Counted from the first letter of the stretch, positions 1-8,942 are shown. The stretch: DNA of 64,000 nt from Sphingomonas sp. Leaf17 (GCF_001421505.1 NZ_LMKL01000005.1:320471-384470), one strand, 5' to 3'. The notes: generated by a model from the letters alone, not told the origin. A program made the numbers and translations.

Positions 1-946
1 CGGTCAGCGCCTGGATCTCGACCAGCACCGGCCGCGTCCCTTCCAGCGCGGGGAACACGGTCGTCCCCGCAATCCCGTCCTCGCGCTGGGTCAGGAACAA
101 GGCGGACGGGTTGGCGACCTCGGTCAGCCCTTCTGTCTGCATCGCGAACACGCCGATCTCGTCGGTGCCGCCGAAGCGGTTCTTGATCGCGCGCAGAATC
201 CGGTATTGGTGGCTGCGCTCGCCCTCGAAGCTCAGCACCGTATCGACCATATGCTCCAGCACGCGCGGGCCGGCGATCGACCCGTCCTTGGTCACATGGC
301 CGACCAGTACCACCGCGGTGCCGCGTTCCTTGGCGAAGCGGATCAGTTCCTGGCTCGACGCGCGGACCTGGCTGACGGTGCCGGGCGCGCCCTCGATCAG
401 GTCGCTGTGCATCGTCTGGATCGAATCGATGACCAGCAGCGCCGGGGGCATCCCCTGCCCCAGCGTCGTCAGGATGTCGCGCGTGCTGGTCGCCGCCGCC
501 AGCATCAGCGGCGCATCGCCCAGCCCCAGCCGCCGCGCGCGCAACCGCACCTGATCCGCCGCCTCCTCGCCCGAGACATAGATCACGCTCCGCCCGGCGT
601 GCGCCAGCTTGGCCGCCGCCTGCAACAGCAGGGTCGACTTGCCGATGCCGGGATCGCCGCCGATCAGCGTCGCCGACCCCTCGACAAAGCCGCCGCCCAG
701 CGCGCGATCCAGTTCGGCGATCCCGGTCTGCATCCGTTCGGGCAGCGTGATTTCGGCATCCAGCCCGACCAAGGTGATCGACCGGCCGCCGGTCTGAAGA
801 TTGTGCTTTGCCTGAAACGGGGTCGCCGCCGCCGCGGTTTCCTCGACCAGCGTATTCCACTGCCCGCAATCCGCACACTGTCCGGCCCAACGCGAGGCCA
901 CCGATCCGCACGACTGGCAGACAAATCGTTTCTGGGGTTTTGCCAT
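1..946 (-). CDS. radA: DNA repair protein RadA, 3' part missing (cut by window edge)
   Basis: RadA is a RecA-like ATPase that helps process branched intermediates in homologous recombination. The visible 315 residues begin at ATG 946 with a four-cysteine zinc finger (CQSCG...CADCG, about residues 10-27). The RecA-like core follows, with a Walker A segment reading GGDPGIGKST near residue 98 and a Walker B strand ALLVIDSIQT near 170. The RadA-specific KNRFG motif lies near residue 264. The Lon-protease-like C-terminal domain is only just beginning at the window edge (ends ...EIQALT). The gene is divergent from the glycosyltransferase to its right, with a 126-base gap holding both promoters. The identification is firm. 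Confidence 0.95.
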   Translation of the reverse strand, partial: MAKPQKRFVCQSCGSVASRWAGQCADCGQWNTLVEETAAAATPFQAKHNLQTGGRSITLVGLDAEITLPERMQTGIAELDRALGGGFVEGSATLIGGDPGIGKSTLLLQAAAKLAHAGRSVIYVSGEEAADQVRLRARRLGLGDAPLMLAAATSTRDILTTLGQGMPPALLVIDSIQTMHSDLIEGAPGTVSQVRASSQELIRFAKERGTAVVLVGHVTKDGSIAGPRVLEHMVDTVLSFEGERSHQYRILRAIKNRFGGTDEIGVFAMQTEGLTEVANPSALFLTQREDGIAGTTVFPALEGTRPVLVEIQALT

Positions 947-1072
947 GGGCAACGCCTTAGCGAATGCGGAACGGGAAGGGAACAAAAACTGCTGGCGATG
1001 GCGCAGCCCGATTGCCGCGCTCCGCTACGGCCACTGGCCTTTCGCAACCATGGCCGCTATCGCGCGGCAATC

Positions 1073-2245
1073 ATGAAACCGTCGGATCTCCGCGTCGCGC
1101 TCTTCAGCGGCAATTACAATTATGTACGCGATGGGGCCAACCAGGCGTTGAACCTGCTGGTCGGCCATCTGCTGCGTCGCGGGGTCAAGGTGCGGGTCTA
1201 TTCGCCGACCGTCGCCAAGCCCGCCTTTCCCGCGACCGGCGATCTGGTCGACGTGCCGGCGTTCCCGATGATCGGCGGGCGCGGCGAATACAAGCTGGGT
1301 CGCGGCATCACCCCGACGGTGGCCAGGGATCTGGAGGCGTTCGCGCCGAACCTGATCCACGTTTCCGCGCCGGAATTTCTCGGCCACGCCGCGCTCACCT
1401 ATGGCCGCAAGCACGGCATCGCCACGATCGCCTCGCTGCATACCCGGTTCGAGACATATCCGCGCTATTACCATATCGGCTTCATCGAACCGTTGATGGT
1501 GAAGATGCTGACCCGATTCTACAGCCGCGCCGACGCGGTGCTGGTGCCGGGGGCCGGCATGGCCGACATCCTGCACCAATGGGGCGTGAAGACGCCGATC
1601 GCGATCTGGTCGCGCGGGGTCGATCATGGCCGCTTTTCGCCGGCGCGCCGCGACATGGCATGGCGGCGGTCGCTCGGCATCGGCGACCACGAAATCGCGA
1701 TCGGCTTTCTCGGCCGGCTTGTGAAGGAAAAGGGTCTCGACGTTTTCGCCGACGTCATCAAGGCCCTGCAGGCGCGCGGCATCCCGCACAAGGTGCTGGT
1801 CGTCGGTGAAGGCCCCGCCGCCGGCTGGTTCGCCTCCCAGGTGCCGGGCGCTGTGTTTGCCGGGTTTCAGGCGGGCGACGACCTTGGCCGCGCGGTCGCG
1901 TCGATGGACCTGTTCTTCAACCCGTCGGTCACCGAAACCTTCGGCAACGTGACCCTGGAGGCGATGGCCGCCGGCGTGCCGGTGCTGGCCGCCCGCGCGT
2001 CGGGCGCGGTCGGGCTGGTCGACGACGGCGTCACCGGCATGCTGGTCGAACCGCGTGACATCGCCCGCTATGCCGACGCCATCGCGCGCATCGTCGCCGA
2101 ACCCGGCCTGCGGGACCGGATGGGGGCCGCCGGCCATGCGAAGGCCGCCGGCTATCGCTGGGACACGATCAACGAAGCGGTGCTCGACGCCTATCTCGAC
2201 GTGATGGGCAGCAAGCACCAGACGCGGGCGATGCCGACGTTGTGA
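1073..2245 (+). CDS. Glycosyltransferase family 4 (GT-B fold) protein
   Basis: A 390-residue GT-B glycosyltransferase. The N-terminal Rossmann half starts RVALFSGNYNYVRDG and binds the acceptor. The C-terminal half, from about residue 205 (IGFLGRLVKEKGLD), binds the nucleotide sugar and carries the GT4 E-x7-E motif in TETFGNVTLEAM near residues 286-297. It resembles the sulfoquinovosyl/mannosyl/glucuronosyl transferases that glycosylate lipids, but donor and acceptor cannot be read from sequence. The open frame extends far upstream, but that part is antisense to radA. ATG 1073 gives the expected family N-terminus. It stands alone, divergent from radA. Confidence 0.88.
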   Translation: MKPSDLRVALFSGNYNYVRDGANQALNLLVGHLLRRGVKVRVYSPTVAKPAFPATGDLVDVPAFPMIGGRGEYKLGRGITPTVARDLEAFAPNLIHVSAPEFLGHAALTYGRKHGIATIASLHTRFETYPRYYHIGFIEPLMVKMLTRFYSRADAVLVPGAGMADILHQWGVKTPIAIWSRGVDHGRFSPARRDMAWRRSLGIGDHEIAIGFLGRLVKEKGLDVFADVIKALQARGIPHKVLVVGEGPAAGWFASQVPGAVFAGFQAGDDLGRAVASMDLFFNPSVTETFGNVTLEAMAAGVPVLAARASGAVGLVDDGVTGMLVEPRDIARYADAIARIVAEPGLRDRMGAAGHAKAAGYRWDTINEAVLDAYLDVMGSKHQTRAMPTL

Positions 2246-2278
2246 GTAGTGCTCCTGTGAACGCAGGAGCACGAACCC

Positions 2279-2563
2279 TTACCGCCAGTCGAACGTCAGC
2301 GGTGCCTCCCGGAACGCAAAGCGGTTCAGGTGTTCCTCCACGACGCCGCGCATCCGGGCCACATTGCCATCCTCCGGCACGGTCAGCACCACGTCCAAAG
2401 TCTCGCTATCGCCACGCATCTCCAGCCGGCTGCCGTTCGGAAAGTCGATCGTCGCCGACTCCGTGTCGAACACCACCGTCATCTTGTGGGCCCAATGCTT
2501 GGCAAGCTGCTGGAGATAGCGGCTGGCCGATCCCGTCGGCACCCGGGCGACTGAGGCGCTCAT
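2279..2563 (-). CDS. DUF2218 domain protein
   Basis: A 94-residue protein matching DUF2218: an N-terminal helix (SRYLQQLAKHWAHK), an acidic strand segment and a C-terminal FREAPLTFDW motif. In other bacteria this domain is found alone or fused to siderophore-interacting (ferric reductase) proteins, so a role in iron-siderophore handling is plausible but unproven. Its start overlaps the stop of the PadR gene by four bases, so the two are very likely translated from one message under PadR control. It has no membrane segment or signal peptide and should be cytoplasmic. Confidence 0.85.
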   Translation of the reverse strand: MSASVARVPTGSASRYLQQLAKHWAHKMTVVFDTESATIDFPNGSRLEMRGDSETLDVVLTVPEDGNVARMRGVVEEHLNRFAFREAPLTFDWR

Positions 2564-3135
2564 GCCAGTCGCTCGATCTTCTGCGCCGCCTCGTCGATCA
2601 GTGCCGCCACCGCGTGCTGATCCTCGATCGACAGGTCCGCGCGACCGAGCCGGTGCATCAGCACCGCCTTCAGGTTACCCATCGCCCGGCGGACCGGCGC
2701 GCTGTCGGTGCGTTCGCGGTGGGCGCTCATTTCGGCGATCCGCGCGAACAGTCCGTCGATGACCGACTCCTGTTCGGCGATCTGCGCGCGGCCCGCTTCC
2801 GTCACCGCGAACCGCTTCTTCGCGCCCTCCGACACCTGTTCCTCGATCAGCCCCATCTCGTCGAGCAGGGTCAGCGTCGGATAGATCACGCCCGGACTCG
2901 GCACATAGCCGCCACCGGTCAGCGCCTCCAGTTCACGGATCAGGTCGTAGCCGTGGCGCGGCGTGTCGCCGATCAGCTTCAGCAGCACCAGCTTCAGTTC
3001 GCCGCCGTCGAACACGCGTCGCCCACGCGGACCACCCCCTCCGCCGCCGTGCGACCGATGATGGCCCCGGCCCGCCCCGCGTCCCATGCCGTCCTCACCC
3101 GATGTCCAGGCATCATGCCCCATACCAAATCGCAT
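2560..3135 (-). CDS. PadR-family transcriptional regulator with His/Gly-rich N-terminus
   Basis: A 191-residue regulator. Residues 1-40 are rich in His and Gly (GHHRSHGGGGGG). The PadR winged helix follows from about residue 45 (ELKLVLLKLIGDTPRHGYDLIRELEALTGGGYVPSPGVIYPTL, given here as its run of hallmark segments ELKLVLLKL, HGYDLI and PSPGVIYPTL). A helical dimerisation tail ends the protein. The layout resembles E. coli YqjI, a metal-responsive PadR protein with a His-rich N-terminus that controls a ferric reductase. Metal sensing here is therefore an inference. It overlaps the DUF2218 gene and faces rarA. A perfect palindrome 14 bases upstream of its start is the probable autoregulatory operator. 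Confidence 0.9.
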   Translation of the reverse strand: MRFGMGHDAWTSGEDGMGRGAGRGHHRSHGGGGGGPRGRRVFDGGELKLVLLKLIGDTPRHGYDLIRELEALTGGGYVPSPGVIYPTLTLLDEMGLIEEQVSEGAKKRFAVTEAGRAQIAEQESVIDGLFARIAEMSAHRERTDSAPVRRAMGNLKAVLMHRLGRADLSIEDQHAVAALIDEAAQKIERLA

Positions 3136-3148
3136 TTCACCATATCTC

Positions 3149-3176
3149 CGATATATCTTATAGATTAGATATATCG
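3149..3176. promoter_or_regulatory. Probable PadR operator: perfect 10-bp inverted repeat
   Basis: CGATATATCT and AGATATATCG are exact reverse complements separated by eight bases (TATAGATT). The palindrome is strikingly AT-rich for this genome and lies just upstream of the PadR start. PadR dimers bind spaced ATAT-type palindromes, so autorepression is the simplest reading. It could also affect the divergent rarA gene. Confidence 0.7.
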
Positions 3177-3237
3177 CCGAACGTCAAAGATACAAGAGGT
3201 GACGATCACGGCGTGATCGGTAGGAAAGCCGGCGCGC

Positions 3238-4581
3238 ATGGCCTATCTGGGCAGGACGATGGCCGATCTCCTCACCGGGCTGGAACCGGACCGCCCCGCC
3301 GATACGCCCCCCAGCGAGAACGCCCCGTTGGCCGACCGGCTGCGCCCGCGCACGCTGGCCGAGGTCGTCGGGCAGGATCACGTCACCGGGCCGGAGGGCG
3401 CGATTGGCCGGATGGTCGCCGCCGGCCGCCTGTCGTCGATCATCCTGTGGGGACCGCCCGGCACCGGCAAGACGACGATCGCGCGCCTGCTCGCCGACGC
3501 GGTGGACTTGCGGTTCGTTGCCATCTCGGCTGTGTTTTCAGGCGTCGCCGACCTGAAGAAAGCCTTTGCCGATGCGCGCGAGCATGCCCGGATCGGCAAG
3601 CGGACCCTTTTGTTCGTGGACGAGATCCACCGTTTCAACCGCGCGCAGCAGGACGGATTCCTGCCCTTCGTCGAGGACGGCACCGTCACCCTGGTCGGCG
3701 CGACCACCGAAAACCCGTCGTTCGAGCTGAACGCCGCGCTGCTCAGCCGCGCGCAGGTGCTGATCCTCCACCGGCTCGACCGCGCCGCGCTGGAGCAACT
3801 GCTCGACCGCGCGGAGGCCGAAATGGCGCGCCCATTGCCGCTCGACACGCCGGCGCGCGACGCGCTGGTCGCCAGCGCCGATGGCGACGGCCGGTTCCTG
3901 CTCAATCAGGTCGAGACGCTGTATTCGGTCGCGCTCGATGCGCCGCTTGAACCGGCCGGGCTGTCCGCCTTCCTGCAACGTCGCGTCGCGGTGTACGACA
4001 AGGACCGCGAGGGGCATTACAACCTCATCAGCGCGCTGCACAAATCCATCCGCGGGTCGGACCCGCAGGCCGCGCTGTATTATCTCGCGCGGATGCTGAC
4101 CGCGGGCGAGGAACCGCTCTTCGTGCTCCGCCGCCTGACCCGCGCGGCGGTCGAGGATATCGGGCTGGCCGACCCGCAGGCACTGGTCCAGTGCATCGCC
4201 GCCAAGGATACCTACGATTTCCTCGGCTCGCCGGAGGGGGAACTGGCGATCGCGCAAGCCTGCCTCTACCTCGCCACCGCGCCCAAATCGAACGCCGCGT
4301 ACAAGGCGCAGAAGGCGGCGTGGAAGGTCGCGAAGGAAACCGGCTCGCTGATGCCGCCCGACAACATCCTGAACGCGCCGACCAAACTGATGCGCGATAT
4401 CGGGTATGGCAAGGGCTACGCCTACGACCATGACCGCGAGGACGGGTTTTCCGGCGCGAACTACTGGCCCGCCGACCTGCCGCCGCAACGCTTCTACGAT
4501 CCGACCGAGCGCGGCTTCGAAAAGCGCCTGTCCGAGCGGATGGCATGGTGGGACGAACGCCGGGGACGCGTCGATGAATGA
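3238..4581 (+). CDS. rarA: Replication-associated recombination protein A (RarA/MgsA) AAA+ ATPase
   Basis: A 447-residue AAA+ ATPase of the RarA/Mgs1/WRNIP1 family, a clamp-loader relative acting at stalled replication forks. Visible motifs are Walker A GPPGTGKTT (residues 72-80), Walker B LLFVDEIHR (124-132), sensor 1 GATTENPSFELN and the C-terminal tetramerisation region with AQKAAWKVAKE. The protein is full length. ATG 3238 has AGGAAAG upstream; ATG 3259 is an in-frame alternative. Its last eight bases overlap the next gene, suggesting translational coupling. Confidence 0.95.
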   Translation: MAYLGRTMADLLTGLEPDRPADTPPSENAPLADRLRPRTLAEVVGQDHVTGPEGAIGRMVAAGRLSSIILWGPPGTGKTTIARLLADAVDLRFVAISAVFSGVADLKKAFADAREHARIGKRTLLFVDEIHRFNRAQQDGFLPFVEDGTVTLVGATTENPSFELNAALLSRAQVLILHRLDRAALEQLLDRAEAEMARPLPLDTPARDALVASADGDGRFLLNQVETLYSVALDAPLEPAGLSAFLQRRVAVYDKDREGHYNLISALHKSIRGSDPQAALYYLARMLTAGEEPLFVLRRLTRAAVEDIGLADPQALVQCIAAKDTYDFLGSPEGELAIAQACLYLATAPKSNAAYKAQKAAWKVAKETGSLMPPDNILNAPTKLMRDIGYGKGYAYDHDREDGFSGANYWPADLPPQRFYDPTERGFEKRLSERMAWWDERRGRVDE

Positions 4582-5440
4582 AGCGTGCGCCCCCGCCCCT
4601 GATCGCTTCCGTCGTTTCGCCGCGATCGACTGGTCGGGGGCCAGGGGTGCGCGACACAAGGGCATCGCCCTTGCGACCTGCGACAGCGGCACCGCCGCGC
4701 CGACACTGGTCGATCCGCCCGACAGCGTCTGGTCGCGCACGCAGATTCTCGACTGGCTGCTGGCGCACCGCGACGAACCGATGATCGTCGGCTTCGACTT
4801 CAGCTTTTCCGCGCCGTTCGTGGCGCGCGGCGCGCATCTGCCCGGAGAACCCGAAACCGCCGACGCCCGTGCGCTGTGGGCGCATGTCGACGCGAACAGC
4901 GCCGATACGGACCTCGGCGCGGCCGGCTTTCTGGAGGCGCGGCGCGGCACGCATTTCTATCTCGGCGCGGCCGATGGGCGAAAGGCCGACTTCCTCCATT
5001 ACCGCGCGTGCGAGGCGTGGGCCGGTGGCAAGCCATCGACCGTGTACGATGCGATCGGCGCGGCGCAGGTGGCGAAGGCCAGCTTCGCCGGTATGCGTCT
5101 GCTTCACGCGCTGGACGGCAGGATCCCGGTCTGGCCGTTCGATCCCGTCCCCGACAGCGGCGCGGTGATCGTCGAGATCTATACCGCCATCGCCGCGCGC
5201 GCGGGCGGTGTGCGGAAAGGACGCAGCAAGCTGCGCGACGGCGAATCGCTCGATGCCGCGCTGGCCGCGCTCGGCTGCGATCCGCACGCCGGCCTGGCGA
5301 CGTATGACGACCACAGGACCGATGCGATCCTGACCGCCGCATGGCTGCGCGCGACCGCCCACACCCCCACCCTGTGGTCCCCACCGGCGATGACCGCGCA
5401 AATAGCCGCAACCGAGGGCTGGACCTTCGGCATATCCTGA
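4574..5440 (+). CDS. DUF429-like predicted RNase H-fold protein
   Basis: A 288-residue protein overlapping the end of rarA by eight bases. It opens with FAAIDWSGA, has a second hydrophobic strand ending in an acidic residue (MIVGFDFSFSAP, near residue 75) and ends with an acidic DDHRTDAILTAAWLR segment near residue 247. This spacing of acidic residues is typical of DUF429-type predicted nucleases with an RNase H-like fold. No biochemical function is established for this group as far as I know, so nuclease activity is inference. Coupling to rarA hints at a DNA-maintenance role but may be incidental. Confidence 0.7.
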   Translation: MNEACAPAPDRFRRFAAIDWSGARGARHKGIALATCDSGTAAPTLVDPPDSVWSRTQILDWLLAHRDEPMIVGFDFSFSAPFVARGAHLPGEPETADARALWAHVDANSADTDLGAAGFLEARRGTHFYLGAADGRKADFLHYRACEAWAGGKPSTVYDAIGAAQVAKASFAGMRLLHALDGRIPVWPFDPVPDSGAVIVEIYTAIAARAGGVRKGRSKLRDGESLDAALAALGCDPHAGLATYDDHRTDAILTAAWLRATAHTPTLWSPPAMTAQIAATEGWTFGIS

Positions 5441-5458
5441 CGCAAAGGAAGCGCACAT

Positions 5459-5534
5459 GCCGGTTTAGCTCAGTTGGTAGAGCGCCAGTTTTGTAAACTG
5501 GATGCCGCGGGTTCGAATCCTGCAACCGGCACCA
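5459..5534 (+). tRNA. tRNA-Thr (anticodon TGT)
   Basis: A 76-base cloverleaf with encoded CCA. The acceptor stem is GCCGGTT/AACCGGC. The D-arm is GCTC/GAGC and the anticodon stem CCAGT/ACTGG with loop TTTGTAA, giving anticodon TGT (reads ACA/ACG Thr codons). The variable loop has five bases and the T-arm is GCGGG/CCTGC with TTCGAAT. The following gene starts only 24 bases after the CCA, so it may share the transcript. Confidence 0.97.
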
Positions 5535-5558
5535 CCATCCCGGCGTTACGCCCGCAGA

Positions 5559-6254
5559 ATGATAAAAGCCGCCAGCTACAACATCCGCAAGGGGATCGGC
5601 ACCGACCGCCGGCGCAACCCCGAACGGATCCTCGACATCCTGCGCGAGATCGACGCCGACATCATCACGTTGCAGGAGGCGGACCGGCGCTTCGGCGACC
5701 GGATCTGCGTGCTGCCGCCGAACCTGCTGGCCGATCACAGCGACTGGAAACCGGTCCCGCTCGGCAATCGCGCCGGATCGATGGGCTGGCACGGCAACGT
5801 CATCCTTGTCCGCAAAGCGGCCGATATCCTCCACCACGCCGACATCCACCTGCCCGCGCTGGAGCCGCGCGGCGCGGTGATGGCCGACGTGCGGACCACG
5901 GGCGGCACGATCCGCGTCGTCGGCATGCATCTCGACCTGTCCGGCCTGTGGCGGCGGCGTCAGGCGGCGGCGATCATGGCCCATGTCGATGCCTGCGCCG
6001 ATCGCTTGCCGACGGTCATGATGGGCGACCTGAACGACTGGAGCGCGAATGGCGGATGCCTGCGCGATTTCGGGCGGCACTACACACTGGCCACGACCGG
6101 CCCCAGTTTTCACGCCCGCCGCCCGATCGGCAAGCTCGACCGGATCATGGTGTCGCCGACCCTGCGCATCGCCGACTGCGGCGTCCACCAGACCGCCCTG
6201 TCCCGGAAAGGGTCGGACCATCTGCCGATCTGGGCCGTGATCGAACCGGCATGA
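5559..6254 (+). CDS. Endonuclease/exonuclease/phosphatase (EEP) family protein
   Basis: A 231-residue metal-dependent phosphohydrolase of the EEP superfamily. Motifs in order are SYNIRKGIGTDRR (residues 6-18), metal-binding Glu in TLQEADRRFG (about 38), GMHLDLSGLWRRRQ (about 122), catalytic MGDLNDW (about 150) and the terminal SDHLPIW His motif (about 222). The substrate is unknown: the superfamily covers nucleases, sphingomyelinases and phosphatases. There is no signal peptide. ATG 5559 is used because an upstream in-frame start would lie inside the tRNA gene. A patatin-like lipase follows 16 bases downstream, which suggests a phospholipid-related pair. Confidence 0.88.
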   Translation: MIKAASYNIRKGIGTDRRRNPERILDILREIDADIITLQEADRRFGDRICVLPPNLLADHSDWKPVPLGNRAGSMGWHGNVILVRKAADILHHADIHLPALEPRGAVMADVRTTGGTIRVVGMHLDLSGLWRRRQAAAIMAHVDACADRLPTVMMGDLNDWSANGGCLRDFGRHYTLATTGPSFHARRPIGKLDRIMVSPTLRIADCGVHQTALSRKGSDHLPIWAVIEPA

Positions 6255-6270
6255 GGACCGGGCGGGCCTG

Positions 6271-8541
6271 ATGCGCGAGAAGGAACTTCGCCTCGCTCTG
6301 GTCTGCTATGGCGGCATCAGCCTCGCCGTCTACATGCACGGCATCACCAAGGAGATCTGGCGGCTCGCCGGCGCCAGTCGCGCCTTTCACGACGATGCCC
6401 CCGCCACCAGCGGCAGCCAGGCGGTCTACCGCGACCTGCTGACCGAAATGGAGGCCATCAGCGGTATCCGCGTCCGCATACTGGTCGACATCGTCGCCGG
6501 GGCCAGCGCGGGCGGGATCAACGGCGTCTTCCTCGCGCAGGCGATCGCCACCGGCCAGAGCCTCGACCCGCTGACCGACCTGTGGCTCACCTCCGCCGAT
6601 GTCGAAGCGCTGATCGACGCCGAGGCCGCACCCGCCTCGCGCTTTTCCAAGGTCTGGGCCCTGCCGCTGGCGTGGATGGCCGCCGGGCGCAGCGCGGAGA
6701 GCGTCGACGCGCTGGCCGACGCCGCCACGCGCGACGAGGTGAAGGCCAAGCTGTCGCATTTCGTCCGGTCGCGCTGGTTCGAGCCACCCTTTGGCGGCGA
6801 AACCTTCACCACCCTGATCCTCGATGCGTTCGACGCGATGCGCACCAGCGATACCGGCCCGCGGCTTCTGCCGGCCGGACAGCCGCTCGACCTGTTCGTC
6901 ACCGTGACCGACTTCACCGGCCACCCCGAACGGCTGCGGCTCAATTCCCCGCCGGAAGTGGTGGAGACCGAACACCGGCTGGTCATCGGTTTTTCCGACC
7001 ACGGCCAGCCTTGCGAGACGCTGGCCGACGTGGCCGAACTGACCTTCGCCGCGCGGGCGACCTCCAGTTTTCCCGGCGCGTTCCCACCCTTCACGGTCGC
7101 CGAACTTGATGCCGTGCTGGAGAAGCGCGCGACCGGCTGGCCCGGACGGCCCGCCTTCCTGCGCCGGATCCTGCCGCGCCAGTCGGCCGCCAAGGCCGCC
7201 GACAAGGCGGTGCTGATCGACGGATCGGTGCTGGCCAACGCGCCGTTCCGCCCGGCGATCGACGCGTTGCGCGACCGACCCGCCCGCCGCCAGATCGACC
7301 GCCGTTTCGTCTATATCGACCCCTCGCCCGGACAGAAGTTCCGCCTTGGCCCAAAGGCGACCACGCCGGGCTTTTTCCAGACCATCATCGGTGCGCTCAG
7401 CGAATTGCCGCGCAAACAGCCGATCCGCGACAATCTCGACGCCATCGCCGACCGGTCGGCGCTGATCGACCGGATGCGCGCCATCGTCGACGCGATCCGG
7501 CCGGAGGTGGAGAGCGAGGTCGAATCGCTGTTCGGCTACACGCTGTTCCTCGACCGCCCGACCCCCGCCCGCCTCGTCGCATGGCGGCGACGCGCGCAAC
7601 AGGCCGCCGCCAGCCGCGCCGGCTACGGTTTTGCCGCTTATGGTCATCTCAAGCTGTCGGGCGTGGTCGACACCGTCGCCCGGATGCTGGAACAGGCCAG
7701 CGGGCAGTCCGGCGACCGGCAGCGCCTTCGGACCGCGCTCGATGCCGAAACCGCGCGGCGTGGTGTCACCGATGCGACCGGCGACGCGCCGGCCCTAGTC
7801 GACTTCCTGCGCACCTTCGACCTGTCGTTCCGCATCCGCCGCCTGCGCTGGATGGCGCGCCGCCTGACCGATCTGGAAACCGATGCCGAACCCGGCGCGC
7901 TCGATCCGGTGCGCGACGCGATCTACGCCGCGCTCGCCACCTATCTCGATATCCAGCGCACCGAAACGCTCGCGCCGCTGCGTCGCATGGTCCGGGCCAT
8001 GCGCGGCGAAGCGGGGCCGGTCCTCGACGCGCTGGCCGCCACGCTCGACCTGCGCGGGCGCGATACCGCCACCGACGCGGGCCTTGCCGCCGCCTTTGCC
8101 GCGCTGCCCAGGGATCTGCGGCGACCACTGCTGCTCGCCTATCTGGGCTTCCCCTATTTCGACGTCGCCACCCTGCCGCTGCTGCGCGGCGAGGGGCTGG
8201 ACGAGTTCGACCCGATCAAGGTCGACCGGATCGCCCCCGACGACGCGACCGGCATCCGATCCGGCGGGGCCGAGGCCACGCTGAAGGGCATCCAGTTCAA
8301 CAGTTTCGGCGCGTTCTTCAGCCGGGCCTACCGCGAGAACGACTATCTCTGGGGCCGCCTGCACGGGGCGGAGCGCATGATCGACATCACCGTGTCCACC
8401 CTGCCGCCCACCGTCCGCATGAAGCCGGGCCGAGTCGCCGCGATCAAGCGCGCCGCGTTCCTCGCGATCCTCGACGAGGAGGAGCACCGGCTGACCGCGA
8501 TCCCCGCCCTGTTCGCGCAGTTGCGGACCGAGATCGGCTGA
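6271..8541 (+). CDS. Patatin-like phospholipase family protein (large form with C-terminal DUF3376-type region)
   Basis: A 756-residue lipid acyl hydrolase. The patatin domain shows the glycine-rich oxyanion segment CYGGISLAVYMHG (residues 12-24), the nucleophile elbow GASAGG with Ser79, and the dyad aspartate in DGSVLANAPF (about residue 317). The remaining 400 residues match the extended C-terminus of the large patatin-like proteins seen in Actinobacteria and alphaproteobacteria. The start has an EKELRLALVCYGG N-terminus common to that family. Substrate and export route are unknown. It is probably co-transcribed with the EEP gene upstream. Confidence 0.9.
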   Translation: MREKELRLALVCYGGISLAVYMHGITKEIWRLAGASRAFHDDAPATSGSQAVYRDLLTEMEAISGIRVRILVDIVAGASAGGINGVFLAQAIATGQSLDPLTDLWLTSADVEALIDAEAAPASRFSKVWALPLAWMAAGRSAESVDALADAATRDEVKAKLSHFVRSRWFEPPFGGETFTTLILDAFDAMRTSDTGPRLLPAGQPLDLFVTVTDFTGHPERLRLNSPPEVVETEHRLVIGFSDHGQPCETLADVAELTFAARATSSFPGAFPPFTVAELDAVLEKRATGWPGRPAFLRRILPRQSAAKAADKAVLIDGSVLANAPFRPAIDALRDRPARRQIDRRFVYIDPSPGQKFRLGPKATTPGFFQTIIGALSELPRKQPIRDNLDAIADRSALIDRMRAIVDAIRPEVESEVESLFGYTLFLDRPTPARLVAWRRRAQQAAASRAGYGFAAYGHLKLSGVVDTVARMLEQASGQSGDRQRLRTALDAETARRGVTDATGDAPALVDFLRTFDLSFRIRRLRWMARRLTDLETDAEPGALDPVRDAIYAALATYLDIQRTETLAPLRRMVRAMRGEAGPVLDALAATLDLRGRDTATDAGLAAAFAALPRDLRRPLLLAYLGFPYFDVATLPLLRGEGLDEFDPIKVDRIAPDDATGIRSGGAEATLKGIQFNSFGAFFSRAYRENDYLWGRLHGAERMIDITVSTLPPTVRMKPGRVAAIKRAAFLAILDEEEHRLTAIPALFAQLRTEIG

Positions 8542-8617
8542 ACGCTGGCAAAAGCGCGGGCGACCGGCTAGCCTTGGCGTCGACGTCGTACTGCCCAACG
8601 AAAGAGTGACCCCGCCG

Positions 8618-8941
8618 ATGCAGTTCCTGAAAATCCTGTTCTGGTGCCTGCTGGCCTTTCTCGTCGCGCTGTTCACCTTCGGCAACTGGACGACGGTGCC
8701 GATCCAGCTGTGGGGCAATCTGGTCGCCGACGTGAATCTGCCGCTGCTGCTGCTCGCCATGTTCCTGCTCGGCTTCGTGCCGACCAGCCTCTATTACCAG
8801 ACGGTGCGCTGGCGCCTGCGGCAGAAACTGTCGAGCCACGAGCGCGCGCTGGCCGATTACCGCGCACCGGCCGCCACCGCCTATGACACGACCATGCCCC
8901 CCGGCGCGGTCCCCACCGCCGTTCCGCCGGGCGTCGCCTGA
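8618..8941 (+). CDS. LapA-domain (DUF1049) inner-membrane protein
   Basis: A 107-residue protein with two hydrophobic segments (about residues 4-24 and 37-57) separated by FGNWTTVPIQLWG, then a basic, helical cytoplasmic segment (VRWRLRQKLSSHERAL) and a Pro/Ala-rich tail. This is the DUF1049/LapA layout; in E. coli LapA works with LapB in lipopolysaccharide assembly control. No lapB is visible here. ATG 8618 follows AAAGAG; a GTG at 8606 is an alternative. pyrF starts two bases after its stop, so the two genes are co-transcribed. Confidence 0.82.
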   Translation: MQFLKILFWCLLAFLVALFTFGNWTTVPIQLWGNLVADVNLPLLLLAMFLLGFVPTSLYYQTVRWRLRQKLSSHERALADYRAPAATAYDTTMPPGAVPTAVPPGVA

Positions 8942-8942
8942 C

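Noticed and set aside
206..1072. Long open frame upstream of the glycosyltransferase start
   Set aside because: It is antisense to radA and low-complexity (Arg/Gln/His/Asp). The family similarity begins only at ATG 1073.
5459..5534. tRNA-Thr as an integration site of a genomic island
   Set aside because: No integrase follows and no repeat of the tRNA 3' end was found. The neighbouring genes have native composition.
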